From: Candidatus Poseidoniaceae archaeon
GTDB taxonomy: Archaea; Thermoplasmatota; Poseidoniia; Poseidoniales; Poseidoniaceae
Assembly (NCBI GenBank): GCA_030747695.1
Contig: JASLKG010000002.1
Coordinates: 101,502-165,501 of the forward strand
Direction: 5' to 3'
Length of the DNA stretch: 64,000 nucleotides
Within the stretch, counting starts at the first letter, position 1. Each line of letters opens with the position of its first letter. Positions 54,731-62,923 of this stretch are shown here, in pieces. Made by a program: the position numbers and the translations under genes. The notes under the pieces were generated by a model. That model did no database searches, had not been told where the DNA came from, and saw only the letters and a program-made list of their open reading frames with translations.

Positions 54731-55877
54731 ACCAATTGTCGACGTTGATGAAAATCTACGATTAATTGGAACCGCTCATGTTGCGACAGCATCTGTAAAA
54801 CTTGTTGAGGAACAAATTGATGAATGGAAACCTGACATCGTTGCTGTTGAATTATGTGCCAGCCGTTATTCTGCACTGACTCAGGAAAGACGATTGGACC
54901 AAGAAGGTCTTCTGAAAGTAATAAAGGAGGGGAAGGCTCCTATGGTTTTACTACAATCATTGCTCGCAGCTGAACAAAGAAGACTAGGAATTGATGAGGG
55001 GCAGCAACCTGGCGCGGAATTGCTTGCAGCTGTTAATGCAGCAAAAAAATGTGACATAGATGTTGAATTGGTAGATCGAGACATACAAGTAACTTTGAGA
55101 AGGGCCTGGAAAAAAATGCGTCTCAGAGAACGATTTAAGTTGATTTGGGCATTATTGTCTGAAGATGATGATGACGAAGAAATTGATCTTGAAACTATGC
55201 TTGATGACAAGGATCTGTTGACCTCACTTATGGAAGATTTGAGAGAATTGTCACCAGGTGCAGGACAAGTATTGATTGATGAGAGAGACGAATACATTTC
55301 AAGTAAAATATCCCGAGTAAGAGGAAAGGGTAGAGTTCTTGCAGTTCTTGGTGCAGGACACTTATCGGGAGTTGCTAAAAACCTGGCAACAAATAATGGC
55401 TATGTTGAATCTCGCATCACAAAACTATCAGAAGTGCCAGCATCTGGTAAACTATTCAAAACAATGACTTGGATGATTCCACTAGCCATTATTGCACTTT
55501 TAGGCTGGTTTGCATACAATGGGGATCTTGCTGCAATTAAAGAAAATGGTATCTATTGGATTGCGGGTAATATGATTGCTGCTGCGTTTTTCTGTATAAT
55601 TGCAGGTGGCCATCCAATACCAGTAATTGTAGCAGCCCTAGCAAGTCCCATTACATCATTAAATCCAGCACTAGCTGCTGGATGGTTTGCCGGCTATGCT
55701 CAACTAAAGATTAAGGAACCCTCTGGTGAAGATTTGACTGAATTCTTAAAATTAGATTCTGTTAAATTATTCTGGACAAATAGAGCTGGACGCGTCCTAT
55801 TAGTGACCGCACTAACCAACTTGGGCTCCATGACTGGAGCGTGGATTGCAATGGCATTGATTGCGATTGGACTTTAA
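54720..55877 (+). CDS. TraB/PrgY-like membrane protein
   Basis: This is a 385-residue protein of the TraB family, whose bacterial members include the pheromone-shutdown protein PrgY. The soluble N-terminal part has LRLIGTAHVATASVKLVEE and VAVELCASRY, typical conserved Gly-His and Glu-rich segments. AVLGAGHLSGV lies near the middle. At the C terminus three or four membrane spans occupy about residues 245-385. Tandem ATGs at 54720/54723 overlap the folP end. TraB homologues are widespread in archaea with unknown role; a membrane peptidase-like function has been suggested for relatives. Confidence 0.85.
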   Translation: MMAEPIVDVDENLRLIGTAHVATASVKLVEEQIDEWKPDIVAVELCASRYSALTQERRLDQEGLLKVIKEGKAPMVLLQSLLAAEQRRLGIDEGQQPGAELLAAVNAAKKCDIDVELVDRDIQVTLRRAWKKMRLRERFKLIWALLSEDDDDEEIDLETMLDDKDLLTSLMEDLRELSPGAGQVLIDERDEYISSKISRVRGKGRVLAVLGAGHLSGVAKNLATNNGYVESRITKLSEVPASGKLFKTMTWMIPLAIIALLGWFAYNGDLAAIKENGIYWIAGNMIAAAFFCIIAGGHPIPVIVAALASPITSLNPALAAGWFAGYAQLKIKEPSGEDLTEFLKLDSVKLFWTNRAGRVLLVTALTNLGSMTGAWIAMALIAIGL

Positions 55878-56452
55878 TCAAAAGAAATTGCCACTGCTTC
55901 ACGCTGTACAGGATCATTAACTTCGAAAAGGTCACTTCTGCAACAATTTTTCATTCCTGCAACAATATTAGTAGGTATCATCTGTATTGCTGCGTTCCAA
56001 TTTGTTGCTGAAGCATTGTAAAACTCTCGGCGATCTGAAACCTGATTTTCAATTGCAACCAACTGGTTTTGTAAATTCACAAAACTTGTATCGGCCTTAA
56101 GTTCGGGATATTGCTCAGCCACCATGTTAATTTTTGGTAGCATTCCTGTAAGCATACCTTCTGCAGCGCCTAATCCTTTAATATCCCCACTAGACAAAGC
56201 GCCTGAAGCCATCATTCTTGCTTCTGCAAATTTCTCAAATAATTCACTCTCATGATCAGCATAACCCTTGACTATGTTAACTAGATTTGGTAACATGTCA
56301 TACCTTTGCTTCAATAAAACATCTATATCTGCCCAAGATTTGTTTACATTTTCTTCAAGCCTAACCAATCTGTTCCAAGTACTAATGAACCATATTACAA
56401 CAACTAGAAGCAAAAAACTAACTGCGGCTCCAATAATTAACGCGGCGCTCAT
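55874..56452 (-). CDS. lemA: LemA-family protein
   Basis: This is a 192-residue protein with one N-terminal membrane span (IIGAAVSFLLLVVVIWF) and a helical-bundle domain. Family landmarks: WNRLVRLEENVNKSWADIDVLLKQRYDMLPNLVNIVKGY at residues 27-65 and FYNASATNWNAAIQM near 143. LemA proteins often accompany stress or membrane-protease genes. Here it is convergent with the TraB-like gene, overlapping it by 4 bases. Function is unknown. Confidence 0.92.
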   Translation of the reverse strand: MSAALIIGAAVSFLLLVVVIWFISTWNRLVRLEENVNKSWADIDVLLKQRYDMLPNLVNIVKGYADHESELFEKFAEARMMASGALSSGDIKGLGAAEGMLTGMLPKINMVAEQYPELKADTSFVNLQNQLVAIENQVSDRREFYNASATNWNAAIQMIPTNIVAGMKNCCRSDLFEVNDPVQREAVAISFD

Positions 56453-56502
56453 GCCTCACCGACTATGCATTCACTCTTCAAGCATTCCGGTATACAAAAT
56501 GA

Positions 56503-57285
56503 TTAAATTAGATAGTCAGAAATATCTAAACAATATTTTATTAATACCAATCCCAAAACTAAAACAAAAATGTACATGACAGCTATATCACTAAATCTCA
56601 AACCAAATTTAGCCCCAATCATTGAACCCATTAATACTGCTAATGGAAGTATAATAATCACAAATAGTGATGTAAATTCTCCATCCAGTAACATTGCATG
56701 AGTAACAAATGCCACGGGTATAACAACCATCATCGTTGCATATGAACAACCTATTGCTACCCGATGTGACAATTCAGCATATGTGCGATATGTAGGGACA
56801 TATATTGCGCCAGAGCCCATTGCCAGTATAGAGCATAACATCCCGCCTATTCCTGAACCCATCTGTAGTTTTGCAATATTGTAACCTAATTTTTCTTCAT
56901 TCTTTTCAAGACCAATTATACGGTTATACATCTTCCATATCGCCCAAAAAATTAGAATCATAGCTAATAATTTAAAGATAATATTCAAATTGTCACCTGC
57001 CATATTGACAATAATTACTCCGATTATTGAACCTGGTATAGCTCCAAATAACCCTTTACGGATTATCTCATTATTCCACAAACCTTCTCTTCTATGTGTA
57101 ATTCCTGATCCATATGCAGTCATTGCTGTTAAACAAAGAGAGATTAGAAGCGTAGAGGGCGTAATTGGCAATTCTCCGACATAATGCAATATTGGGATAA
57201 AAAGTAATCCTCCTCCTAATCCCAGTGGCGCAAAAAGGAAACCTGTGAAAAAAACACACGTAGCAACAAGCCAAATATCTTCCAA
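56503..57285 (-). CDS. TauE/SafE (TSUP) family transporter
   Basis: This 260-residue integral membrane protein has about eight hydrophobic spans and the TSUP-family opening GLGGGLLFIPIL. The repeated GxxxG-rich region MGSGIGGMLCSILAMGSGAIYVPTY is the second half's equivalent. It is predicted to export sulfite, sulfonates or other small organic anions. Start is a TTG at 57285, with GAGGTG formed over the thiolase stop 5 bases upstream, so translation is probably coupled to thiolase. The substrate cannot be told from sequence. Confidence 0.85.
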   Translation of the reverse strand: MEDIWLVATCVFFTGFLFAPLGLGGGLLFIPILHYVGELPITPSTLLISLCLTAMTAYGSGITHRREGLWNNEIIRKGLFGAIPGSIIGVIIVNMAGDNLNIIFKLLAMILIFWAIWKMYNRIIGLEKNEEKLGYNIAKLQMGSGIGGMLCSILAMGSGAIYVPTYRTYAELSHRVAIGCSYATMMVVIPVAFVTHAMLLDGEFTSLFVIIILPLAVLMGSMIGAKFGLRFSDIAVMYIFVLVLGLVLIKYCLDISDYLI

Positions 57286-57294
57286 AAATACACC

Positions 57295-58515
57295 TCAAAT
57301 AGACTCGATTACCATTGCAATGCCTTGTCCGCCGCCAATACATGCTGTAGCAACGCCATATTTGCCACCACACCTTTTCAGTTCGTGTGCTAATGTCAAT
57401 ACTAGTCTCGTACCAGTAGCTGCTAATGGATGACCAATACCTACGGCACCTCCATTTACATTTACCTTACTAATATCCAATCCTAAATCCTTGATACAAG
57501 CAACAGCCTGTCCTGCAAATGCTTCATTTATTTCCCATCGATCTATATCAGAAATGGTCAATCCCGCTTTAGTAAGTGCCAACTTACTAGAGGGTACTGG
57601 GCCGTATGCCATTATTGCAGGATCTAATCCCACAATTCCCCAACTAACGATTCGAGCTAAGGGTTGGTCTCCATCCTTCTTCGCCTTATGTGATGATTTA
57701 ATCACAATAGCTGCAGCGCCATCTACTACTCCAGATGCATTGCCTGCAGTAACCAAGCTATCAGGTCCGAAAGCAGTACGTAATTCTGAAAGTGATTCAA
57801 CAGTGCATCCTGGGACAACATGATCCTCATCTTTATGGCCTATTTCGCCTACCTTGACAATCTCTTGTTCCCAAACATCATTTTGAATTGAAGTCAAAGA
57901 CCTTGAATGTGAGAGGGCTGCAAATTGGTCTGTTTCTTCACGTGTGATCCCTTTACGTTTACAAATTTCATCACTGGTTTGTGCCATAAAAGAACCGCAA
58001 AAGCTGTCAAGTAAATTTGTAAAAAGATAATCTTCCATATCCTTCTCCAGTTCAATTCCTGCTTTCGGAGGACGGGCTAATTTGTACGTATCTCTCATTC
58101 CACGTAAAACGTGAGGAGCTTGTGACAAATTTTCCATGCCACCTGCAACAACTGTAGATGCTTCACCCAATTGTATCATTTGTGCACCAGATACAATTGA
58201 TTGAATTCCACTACCACAAATTCGAGAAAGAGTAAGCATTGGGACTTCTTGTGGAATTCCTGCACCTAACCCCGCATGTCTTGCACCAAATATTGCTTGA
58301 TCACATGTTTGTAATGCATAACCCATGACTACATGATCAATAGATTCCGGATCTGTTTCTGTTTTTTCAAGAGCGCCTTTAATTGCTATTTCTCCAAGTT
58401 TCAATGCACTAGTATCTTTGAGAAGTCCGCCTGGTTGCCCATCGCCCCGCTTACCACCTTGCCATTCACAAAAAGGGGTTCTTGCCCCTCCAAGAATAAC
58501 TACATCCTCTGCCAT
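57295..58515 (-). CDS. Acetyl-CoA acetyltransferase (thiolase)
   Basis: This is a 406-residue thiolase from the ATG at 58515 (MAEDVVILGGARTPF). The track start at 58602 adds a leader that overlaps the GIDE-like gene. The acylated Cys lies in SRICGSGIQS, the His in VGIGHPLAATG and the second Cys in CIGGGQGIAMV; EINEAFAGQAV is also typical. It may run as a degradative (beta-oxidation) or biosynthetic (acetoacetyl-CoA) enzyme. A TSUP transporter follows and a GIDE-like gene precedes it. It is consistent with the acyl-CoA carboxylase operon at the start of the window. Confidence 0.93.
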   Translation of the reverse strand: MAEDVVILGGARTPFCEWQGGKRGDGQPGGLLKDTSALKLGEIAIKGALEKTETDPESIDHVVMGYALQTCDQAIFGARHAGLGAGIPQEVPMLTLSRICGSGIQSIVSGAQMIQLGEASTVVAGGMENLSQAPHVLRGMRDTYKLARPPKAGIELEKDMEDYLFTNLLDSFCGSFMAQTSDEICKRKGITREETDQFAALSHSRSLTSIQNDVWEQEIVKVGEIGHKDEDHVVPGCTVESLSELRTAFGPDSLVTAGNASGVVDGAAAIVIKSSHKAKKDGDQPLARIVSWGIVGLDPAIMAYGPVPSSKLALTKAGLTISDIDRWEINEAFAGQAVACIKDLGLDISKVNVNGGAVGIGHPLAATGTRLVLTLAHELKRCGGKYGVATACIGGGQGIAMVIESI

Positions 58516-58546
58516 GCTACTGCCACCCTGATTAACCAAATGAACT

Positions 58547-59890
58547 TCATGCCAACCCAAATAGGGCAATTCCTCCAAGCAACAACAATGCTGGAAGGGC
58601 AATCAATTCAAATCCTGAACGTGATTTTGCAAGATTTGATAGTTCTGTGCCTCGTTGAATTGTGCATCTCACACCTGGTGCATCTTGATCTCCCCAAACC
58701 TCAATTATGCTGTTTCCTAATGTCCCATCTAATCTTTCTTGAGTGATCGATTCTCGTGTGCGCGGTTTTGCTTCTCCTAGCAAATATACAGGATGGCCTA
58801 GCTTCAGGCCATATAAAGTCCATCTGTGATCTCTTGCTCCGGCTAAACTTGATAAAAATTCTTCACCAAGATTTCTTGCAAAAGCACTATCCCATCTTTT
58901 AAGATATTGACCCCACTCTTTTCTCTTGAATGTTTCAGTTAGAACTCTAACTCCTCCTGTTCCATCATGCAAGATGAAGGGACAGCCTCCGGAATCAGAA
59001 CGAACTGTTACCCAATGGCATTCTTCACGTGTACCATCTTTTGTATGTACGGTACGGCATCTATATTGTTCATAGGTCCAACTATATGCCACCATATTGT
59101 ACATAATCATACTTTTATTGCCATCAACAACTACTGTCAATACCCCTTCGGGACTAGGTCTTACTTGCCCTACCAATTCAGAATTTCCTACTGACATTGA
59201 CCTTACGAGGGAGGTTGGAGTATCTACCATCTGTTGTAACATTCTTGTGCGGAAATATCCAATCACGGTTGAAATTAATCCAATTACAATTACAGCTGCA
59301 GGTAAGTACCAATAGTCTGAATCCAAGGATTCTTGTCCTACTCGAAAAAGGTCTTCCATTAATGCAGATGCTAATAATAGTAAGAATCCAACAAGAAAAA
59401 TACCATAAACTCCATACAAAGTAATTGTTGCAGGAATAGGAGTTCCTACTTTAACTGGGTGTTCAGGTAAAGGTGAACCGTCTCCGTGAGGGCCGTATCT
59501 ATCTTCTTCATTCCAAGAAGCAGGACCTGGTGCAGGTAATATCCAATCGTTTGCATCAGTAGTGGGGACGTATGTAGTCTGTCTAAGAAACCAATTATCA
59601 ATACTTAAACCGCTTGCTTTGGCCTTAGCTTCTAATTCTTCAGGATCTATAGAACTCTTACGGACATTATGTAATTCAGATTCAAATGATCCAGGGCACA
59701 TAGTCATTAATATGATCAAACCAACAATTGGTATTGAAAAAATCCCAATTTCATCAATACCCATGAACAATAAGATAATTCCTACAATAAACATCAACAG
59801 ACCAAGGCCGAATGAAAGCCATCCCCAAAATGTATATGGAAGGGTAAGGCGGAATAGTCCACCATTCAAGTTGAGACTATCTAGCGCCAT
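58547..59890 (-). CDS. GIDE-like membrane protein, putative
   Basis: This is a 447-residue membrane protein. It has two N-terminal spans (about residues 17-65), a second pair near 150-210, and a soluble domain at about 235-420. A final span (FELIALPALLLLGGIALF) ends it. The soluble part resembles the GIDE domain of eukaryotic MUL1/GIDE E3 ligases: a pattern of GQVRPS, a CRTVH...CHWVTV core, FILHDGTGGVRVL and YLLGEAKPR. No RING domain is present. Prokaryotic GIDE-like proteins exist with unknown role. It lies upstream of thiolase on the same strand. Confidence 0.7.
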   Translation of the reverse strand: MALDSLNLNGGLFRLTLPYTFWGWLSFGLGLLMFIVGIILLFMGIDEIGIFSIPIVGLIILMTMCPGSFESELHNVRKSSIDPEELEAKAKASGLSIDNWFLRQTTYVPTTDANDWILPAPGPASWNEEDRYGPHGDGSPLPEHPVKVGTPIPATITLYGVYGIFLVGFLLLLASALMEDLFRVGQESLDSDYWYLPAAVIVIGLISTVIGYFRTRMLQQMVDTPTSLVRSMSVGNSELVGQVRPSPEGVLTVVVDGNKSMIMYNMVAYSWTYEQYRCRTVHTKDGTREECHWVTVRSDSGGCPFILHDGTGGVRVLTETFKRKEWGQYLKRWDSAFARNLGEEFLSSLAGARDHRWTLYGLKLGHPVYLLGEAKPRTRESITQERLDGTLGNSIIEVWGDQDAPGVRCTIQRGTELSNLAKSRSGFELIALPALLLLGGIALFGLA

Positions 59891-59927
59891 GATACTACCA
59901 AGAGTGGAATAGAAATGAACATTTTGA

Positions 59928-60344
59928 CTATTTCATGCTATCTGGTTTGTGATCCCATATCGCCCAAACACCTGTGGCTGTAGCGATTTTTCTTCCAGAA
60001 GAGACACATATATCCCCTGCTAAATGCGCTACATTTTTACCTCTTTTAACCACTTTACCAGTTGCAATTATTTCTTCACCCGGTTTTGCTGCAGAAATAA
60101 ATGAAATATTTAGTTGAGTTGTTGCACACCATTCTTCTACTGGTAGAATCGAAACCAGAGCCCCCCCTAATGCCATATCAAGCATCATTGTGTATAAGCC
60201 ACCGTGTGCGACACCTGCCTTGTTACAATGAGATTTGGAAACACCTAGCTTAAGTGAGGATTTACCATCACCCCAACCCAAACGTTCTATCCCCAAATTA
60301 ACTGCGATTTTATTCAAAGGTGCTGCTTTGGACAAGGTGACCAT
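59928..60344 (-). CDS. PaaI-type hotdog thioesterase
   Basis: This 138-residue hotdog-fold protein probably hydrolyses acyl-CoA. The key segment NKAGVAHGGLYTMMLDMALG has the AHGG motif and the catalytic Asp. Strands then follow (CATTQLNISFISAAKPGE). Start overlaps the YjbQ stop by one base (TAATG), so the two are coupled. Acyl specificity is unknown; neighbouring thiolase supports acyl-CoA metabolism. Confidence 0.88.
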   Translation of the reverse strand: MVTLSKAAPLNKIAVNLGIERLGWGDGKSSLKLGVSKSHCNKAGVAHGGLYTMMLDMALGGALVSILPVEEWCATTQLNISFISAAKPGEEIIATGKVVKRGKNVAHLAGDICVSSGRKIATATGVWAIWDHKPDSMK

Positions 60345-60805
60345 TAAACAACACCTACCACTTTCACCAGTATTCTTTTGCGACGCTGCCCATCAAATTC
60401 AGCATAGTGTATTTGTTCCCAATTTCCAAGATGTAGTCTCCCTTTCCTGACTGGCATTGTAACTTGTTGTCCCAGTAATTGACGCTTTAGGTGGGCGTCC
60501 CCATTATCTTCCCCAGTTTTATGATGATGATATTCTTCACCATTTTCACCGTCACGTCCATAATAAGGTGCCATTTTCTCCAACCATTTCATAATATCAT
60601 GATGTAGTCCGTATTCTAAATCATTGACATAACATGATGCCGTGATATGCATCGGATTAACTAAGACTAAACCATCTCTAATACCACTTTCAGAAACTAT
60701 CTTCTCAACATCCCTTGTTATACAGATAATCTGATAGCGTTCTTCCGTTTCTATCCAAAGTTCTTCAACGTAAGTTGCTGCTTGTCCAGTAATCAGCTCG
60801 CCCAT
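60344..60805 (-). CDS. YjbQ/UPF0047 family protein
   Basis: This is a 153-residue protein of the YjbQ family. The conserved VNPMHITASCYVNDLEYGLHHDI and YHHHKTGEDNGDAHLKRQLLG segments place many His residues and the GxNxDAH motif around a metal-like site. YjbQ can act as a secondary thiamine-phosphate synthase in vitro, but its main role is not settled. It is just upstream of the thioesterase, with a one-base overlap. Confidence 0.92.
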   Translation of the reverse strand: MGELITGQAATYVEELWIETEERYQIICITRDVEKIVSESGIRDGLVLVNPMHITASCYVNDLEYGLHHDIMKWLEKMAPYYGRDGENGEEYHHHKTGEDNGDAHLKRQLLGQQVTMPVRKGRLHLGNWEQIHYAEFDGQRRKRILVKVVGVV

Positions 60806-60814
60806 CTTAAGACC

Positions 60815-61375
60815 TCACCCAAATAGAGATGTATCGTCTAATCCACTATTCGAGACCATCAACGGAATTGCAATTATTAAGCCGCATATTCCATTGCAAA
60901 CTACAATCATTATTGCACCGATTCCTGCAACAAGGCCTGAGGCATCTACTAGTTGCTCCCTTTCTTGTTCATTTAACCCTTCATCATCAGCAATTTGATC
61001 CATCATGTCTGGCATCATTGTCAGAGAAAGTACACCTATAATTGCACTAATCACGACAATTAGCAGTGAAATATGAATGCCTCGTTTCTGATATTTTGAA
61101 ATCATCGCTCCGCCAACAATTAGGCCTCCATTGAGTACCAAACTTGTAAGAGTGAATACAGCAAACAAACCACCATATAGGATCCCACTTGTACCCACTG
61201 CAAGATTATAAAATTCTCCAAGTACGCCGAATGCGCCTCCAATTATTACCAAAATTCCAACAACTAGAGGTGCAGAAGACCGTTGATTTATCACAATTAC
61301 ATTAGAAGGCATTCCTGTATTAGGATCAATCATTACGTTATATGGTTGGCCATATGGGTCATTTTGGGGCTGCAT
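60815..61375 (-). CDS. Hypothetical membrane protein, four spans
   Basis: This is a 186-residue protein from the ATG at 61375 (MQPQNDPYGQPYNV), with GGGGA 6 bases upstream; the track start at 61405 is rejected. A Pro/Gln/Tyr-rich soluble N terminus of about 45 residues is followed by four membrane spans, with an acidic loop (IADDEGLNEQEREQ) between spans three and four. I recognise no family. It is divergent from the NAD-kinase-like gene, with 29 bases between the starts, so the two share a tiny promoter region. Confidence 0.75.
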   Translation of the reverse strand: MQPQNDPYGQPYNVMIDPNTGMPSNVIVINQRSSAPLVVGILVIIGGAFGVLGEFYNLAVGTSGILYGGLFAVFTLTSLVLNGGLIVGGAMISKYQKRGIHISLLIVVISAIIGVLSLTMMPDMMDQIADDEGLNEQEREQLVDASGLVAGIGAIMIVVCNGICGLIIAIPLMVSNSGLDDTSLFG

Positions 61376-61404
61376 AAAATTCCCCAAAGGATGGAAGAAG
61401 TTCA

Positions 61405-62295
61405 ATGTTTGGTAATAACCATACTCAAGAAGGAGCGCCTTTTCGAAACATCATGGCCGATGTATTACTCGTGTTCAAAAAGAACTTTGAGGAGGTACAT
61501 GACAACTCATTAGAATCAATAAAGATGATTCTTCAAAATTACCAACAGCGAATTCGTGTCGATGTTCGTGCAAGAGAGAAAGTTAGGCGTGCTGATTTTA
61601 TTGGACGTGACCTTGTTATTGTTCTTGGCGGTGATGGGACCTTGACTTCTATATCACATAATATAGATTCTAACACGCCTGTAATGGGTGTAAATTCACA
61701 CCCCAGGAGTGGTGATCCTCTGGGTTCCTTTGGATTCTACATGGATAGCGACATAGATACATTTGAAGAAGATTTTATTGTAGCAATAGAAGGTAAAGCA
61801 ATTGTTAACCATTTACCAAGACTTCAAGCCACAATAGAGACTACCAGTGGTAACAGAATAAAAACAGACCCTGCGATGAATGATTTGCTTATTGCAAACA
61901 CCCATCAATATGCACCTTCGAAGTATCATTTAAGGCGAGGCGATTTAGATGTCATACAACATTCTAGTGGACTATTGTTTTCGACATGGCTTGGACAAGG
62001 TGCATGGTTTAACCAAATAGCTCGTAAGAAAAAGTTAGGAGATATTGGTCAAAGCGACACACACTATCTTGTAATTACTAGGGATATTTCTACAGACATA
62101 TTAGGTCCTGAATATTTAGATTGGACTAGTCAGCCAACAGTAATTACTAGTGACATGCATAGGGGTTATGTTGTTCCTGATGGATGGGATGAATATCAAT
62201 TCAACAGAGGAGCGACAATTACAGTGGATTTGTCTGGCCCTCCTCTAAAGCTTCTGACTTTTAGGAACAGCATGAAAGACCGAATCGCACTTTGA
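61405..62295 (+). CDS. NAD-kinase-like protein with divergent active-site loops
   Basis: This is a 296-residue protein of the NAD kinase fold. The GGDGT motif (VIVLGGDGTLTS) and the GVNSHP substrate loop are clear. Later motifs differ from the standard: the usual NE pair appears as MNDLLIANTH, and the usual STPTGSTAY loop as FSTWLGQGAW. The second is nearer the mitochondrial NADK2 kind than the NadK kind. ATP:NAD phosphorylation is likely but the altered loops leave room for other substrates or donors. The ATG at 61405 follows GGAAGAAG. apt follows after 7 bases. Confidence 0.75.
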   Translation: MFGNNHTQEGAPFRNIMADVLLVFKKNFEEVHDNSLESIKMILQNYQQRIRVDVRAREKVRRADFIGRDLVIVLGGDGTLTSISHNIDSNTPVMGVNSHPRSGDPLGSFGFYMDSDIDTFEEDFIVAIEGKAIVNHLPRLQATIETTSGNRIKTDPAMNDLLIANTHQYAPSKYHLRRGDLDVIQHSSGLLFSTWLGQGAWFNQIARKKKLGDIGQSDTHYLVITRDISTDILGPEYLDWTSQPTVITSDMHRGYVVPDGWDEYQFNRGATITVDLSGPPLKLLTFRNSMKDRIAL

Positions 62296-62302
62296 AGGTT
62301 TA

Positions 62303-62818
62303 ATGGACCTGAAAGAACACATTAGGGGGATCCCTGATTTTCCAATACCCGGCATATTGTTCTACGACATCTCAACAATATTAGCTAATCCTGAAGCATG
62401 GAGTCACACAATTGATCTAATCGAGAAATTAGTATTAGATTTGAAACCAGATGTAATAGCAGGAATTGAAGCAAGAGGCTTTCTGCTTGCATCAGCAATA
62501 GCAGATAGGACTTCAATACCGATGGTAATGATTAGAAAGGCGGGGAAGTTACCGGGTGATGTCATTAGTCACACATATGAGTTAGAATATGGCTCGGACA
62601 CAATAGAGATGCAATCGGATGCTCTCAAAGAAAATGAATCTGTACTAATACTCGATGATTTACTAGCAACAGGTGGCACAATTGCCGCTAGCATAAACCT
62701 GTGTGAAAAATTCAAAGCAAACATCTTAGGTTGTTGTTTCATAGTTGAATTGGATTTCCTTAAAGGTAGAGAAATGTTAGAAATTCCTGTGTTTTCTTTA
62801 GTTAATTACAACGAATAG
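62303..62818 (+). CDS. apt: Adenine phosphoribosyltransferase
   Basis: This 171-residue purine salvage enzyme converts adenine plus PRPP to AMP. Key segments: RGIPDFPIPGILFYDIS at the start, GIEARGFLLAS, IRKAGKLPG and the PRPP motif LILDDLLATGGT. All match Apt. It starts 7 bases after the NAD-kinase-like gene and is followed by a purine permease, which supports a salvage role. Confidence 0.94.
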   Translation: MDLKEHIRGIPDFPIPGILFYDISTILANPEAWSHTIDLIEKLVLDLKPDVIAGIEARGFLLASAIADRTSIPMVMIRKAGKLPGDVISHTYELEYGSDTIEMQSDALKENESVLILDDLLATGGTIAASINLCEKFKANILGCCFIVELDFLKGREMLEIPVFSLVNYNE

Positions 62819-62830
62819 TGGTGCCGCAAC

Positions 62831-62867
62831 GGTGTTAATGAAAACACCTTGTGTGATAAAAAACACA
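62831..62867. promoter_or_regulatory. Two small inverted repeats between apt and the permease
   Basis: GGTGTT...AACACC (62831-62848) and TGTGT...ACACA (62850-62867) stand side by side in the 105-base gap. They might form weak hairpins that end apt transcripts or regulate the permease. Both stems are short. Confidence 0.3.
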
Positions 62868-62923
62868 TGAAAAGCATCATAACCTGACAGTTTTCTCTTT
62901 CAAGCATCCAAGGAGATGGATTA

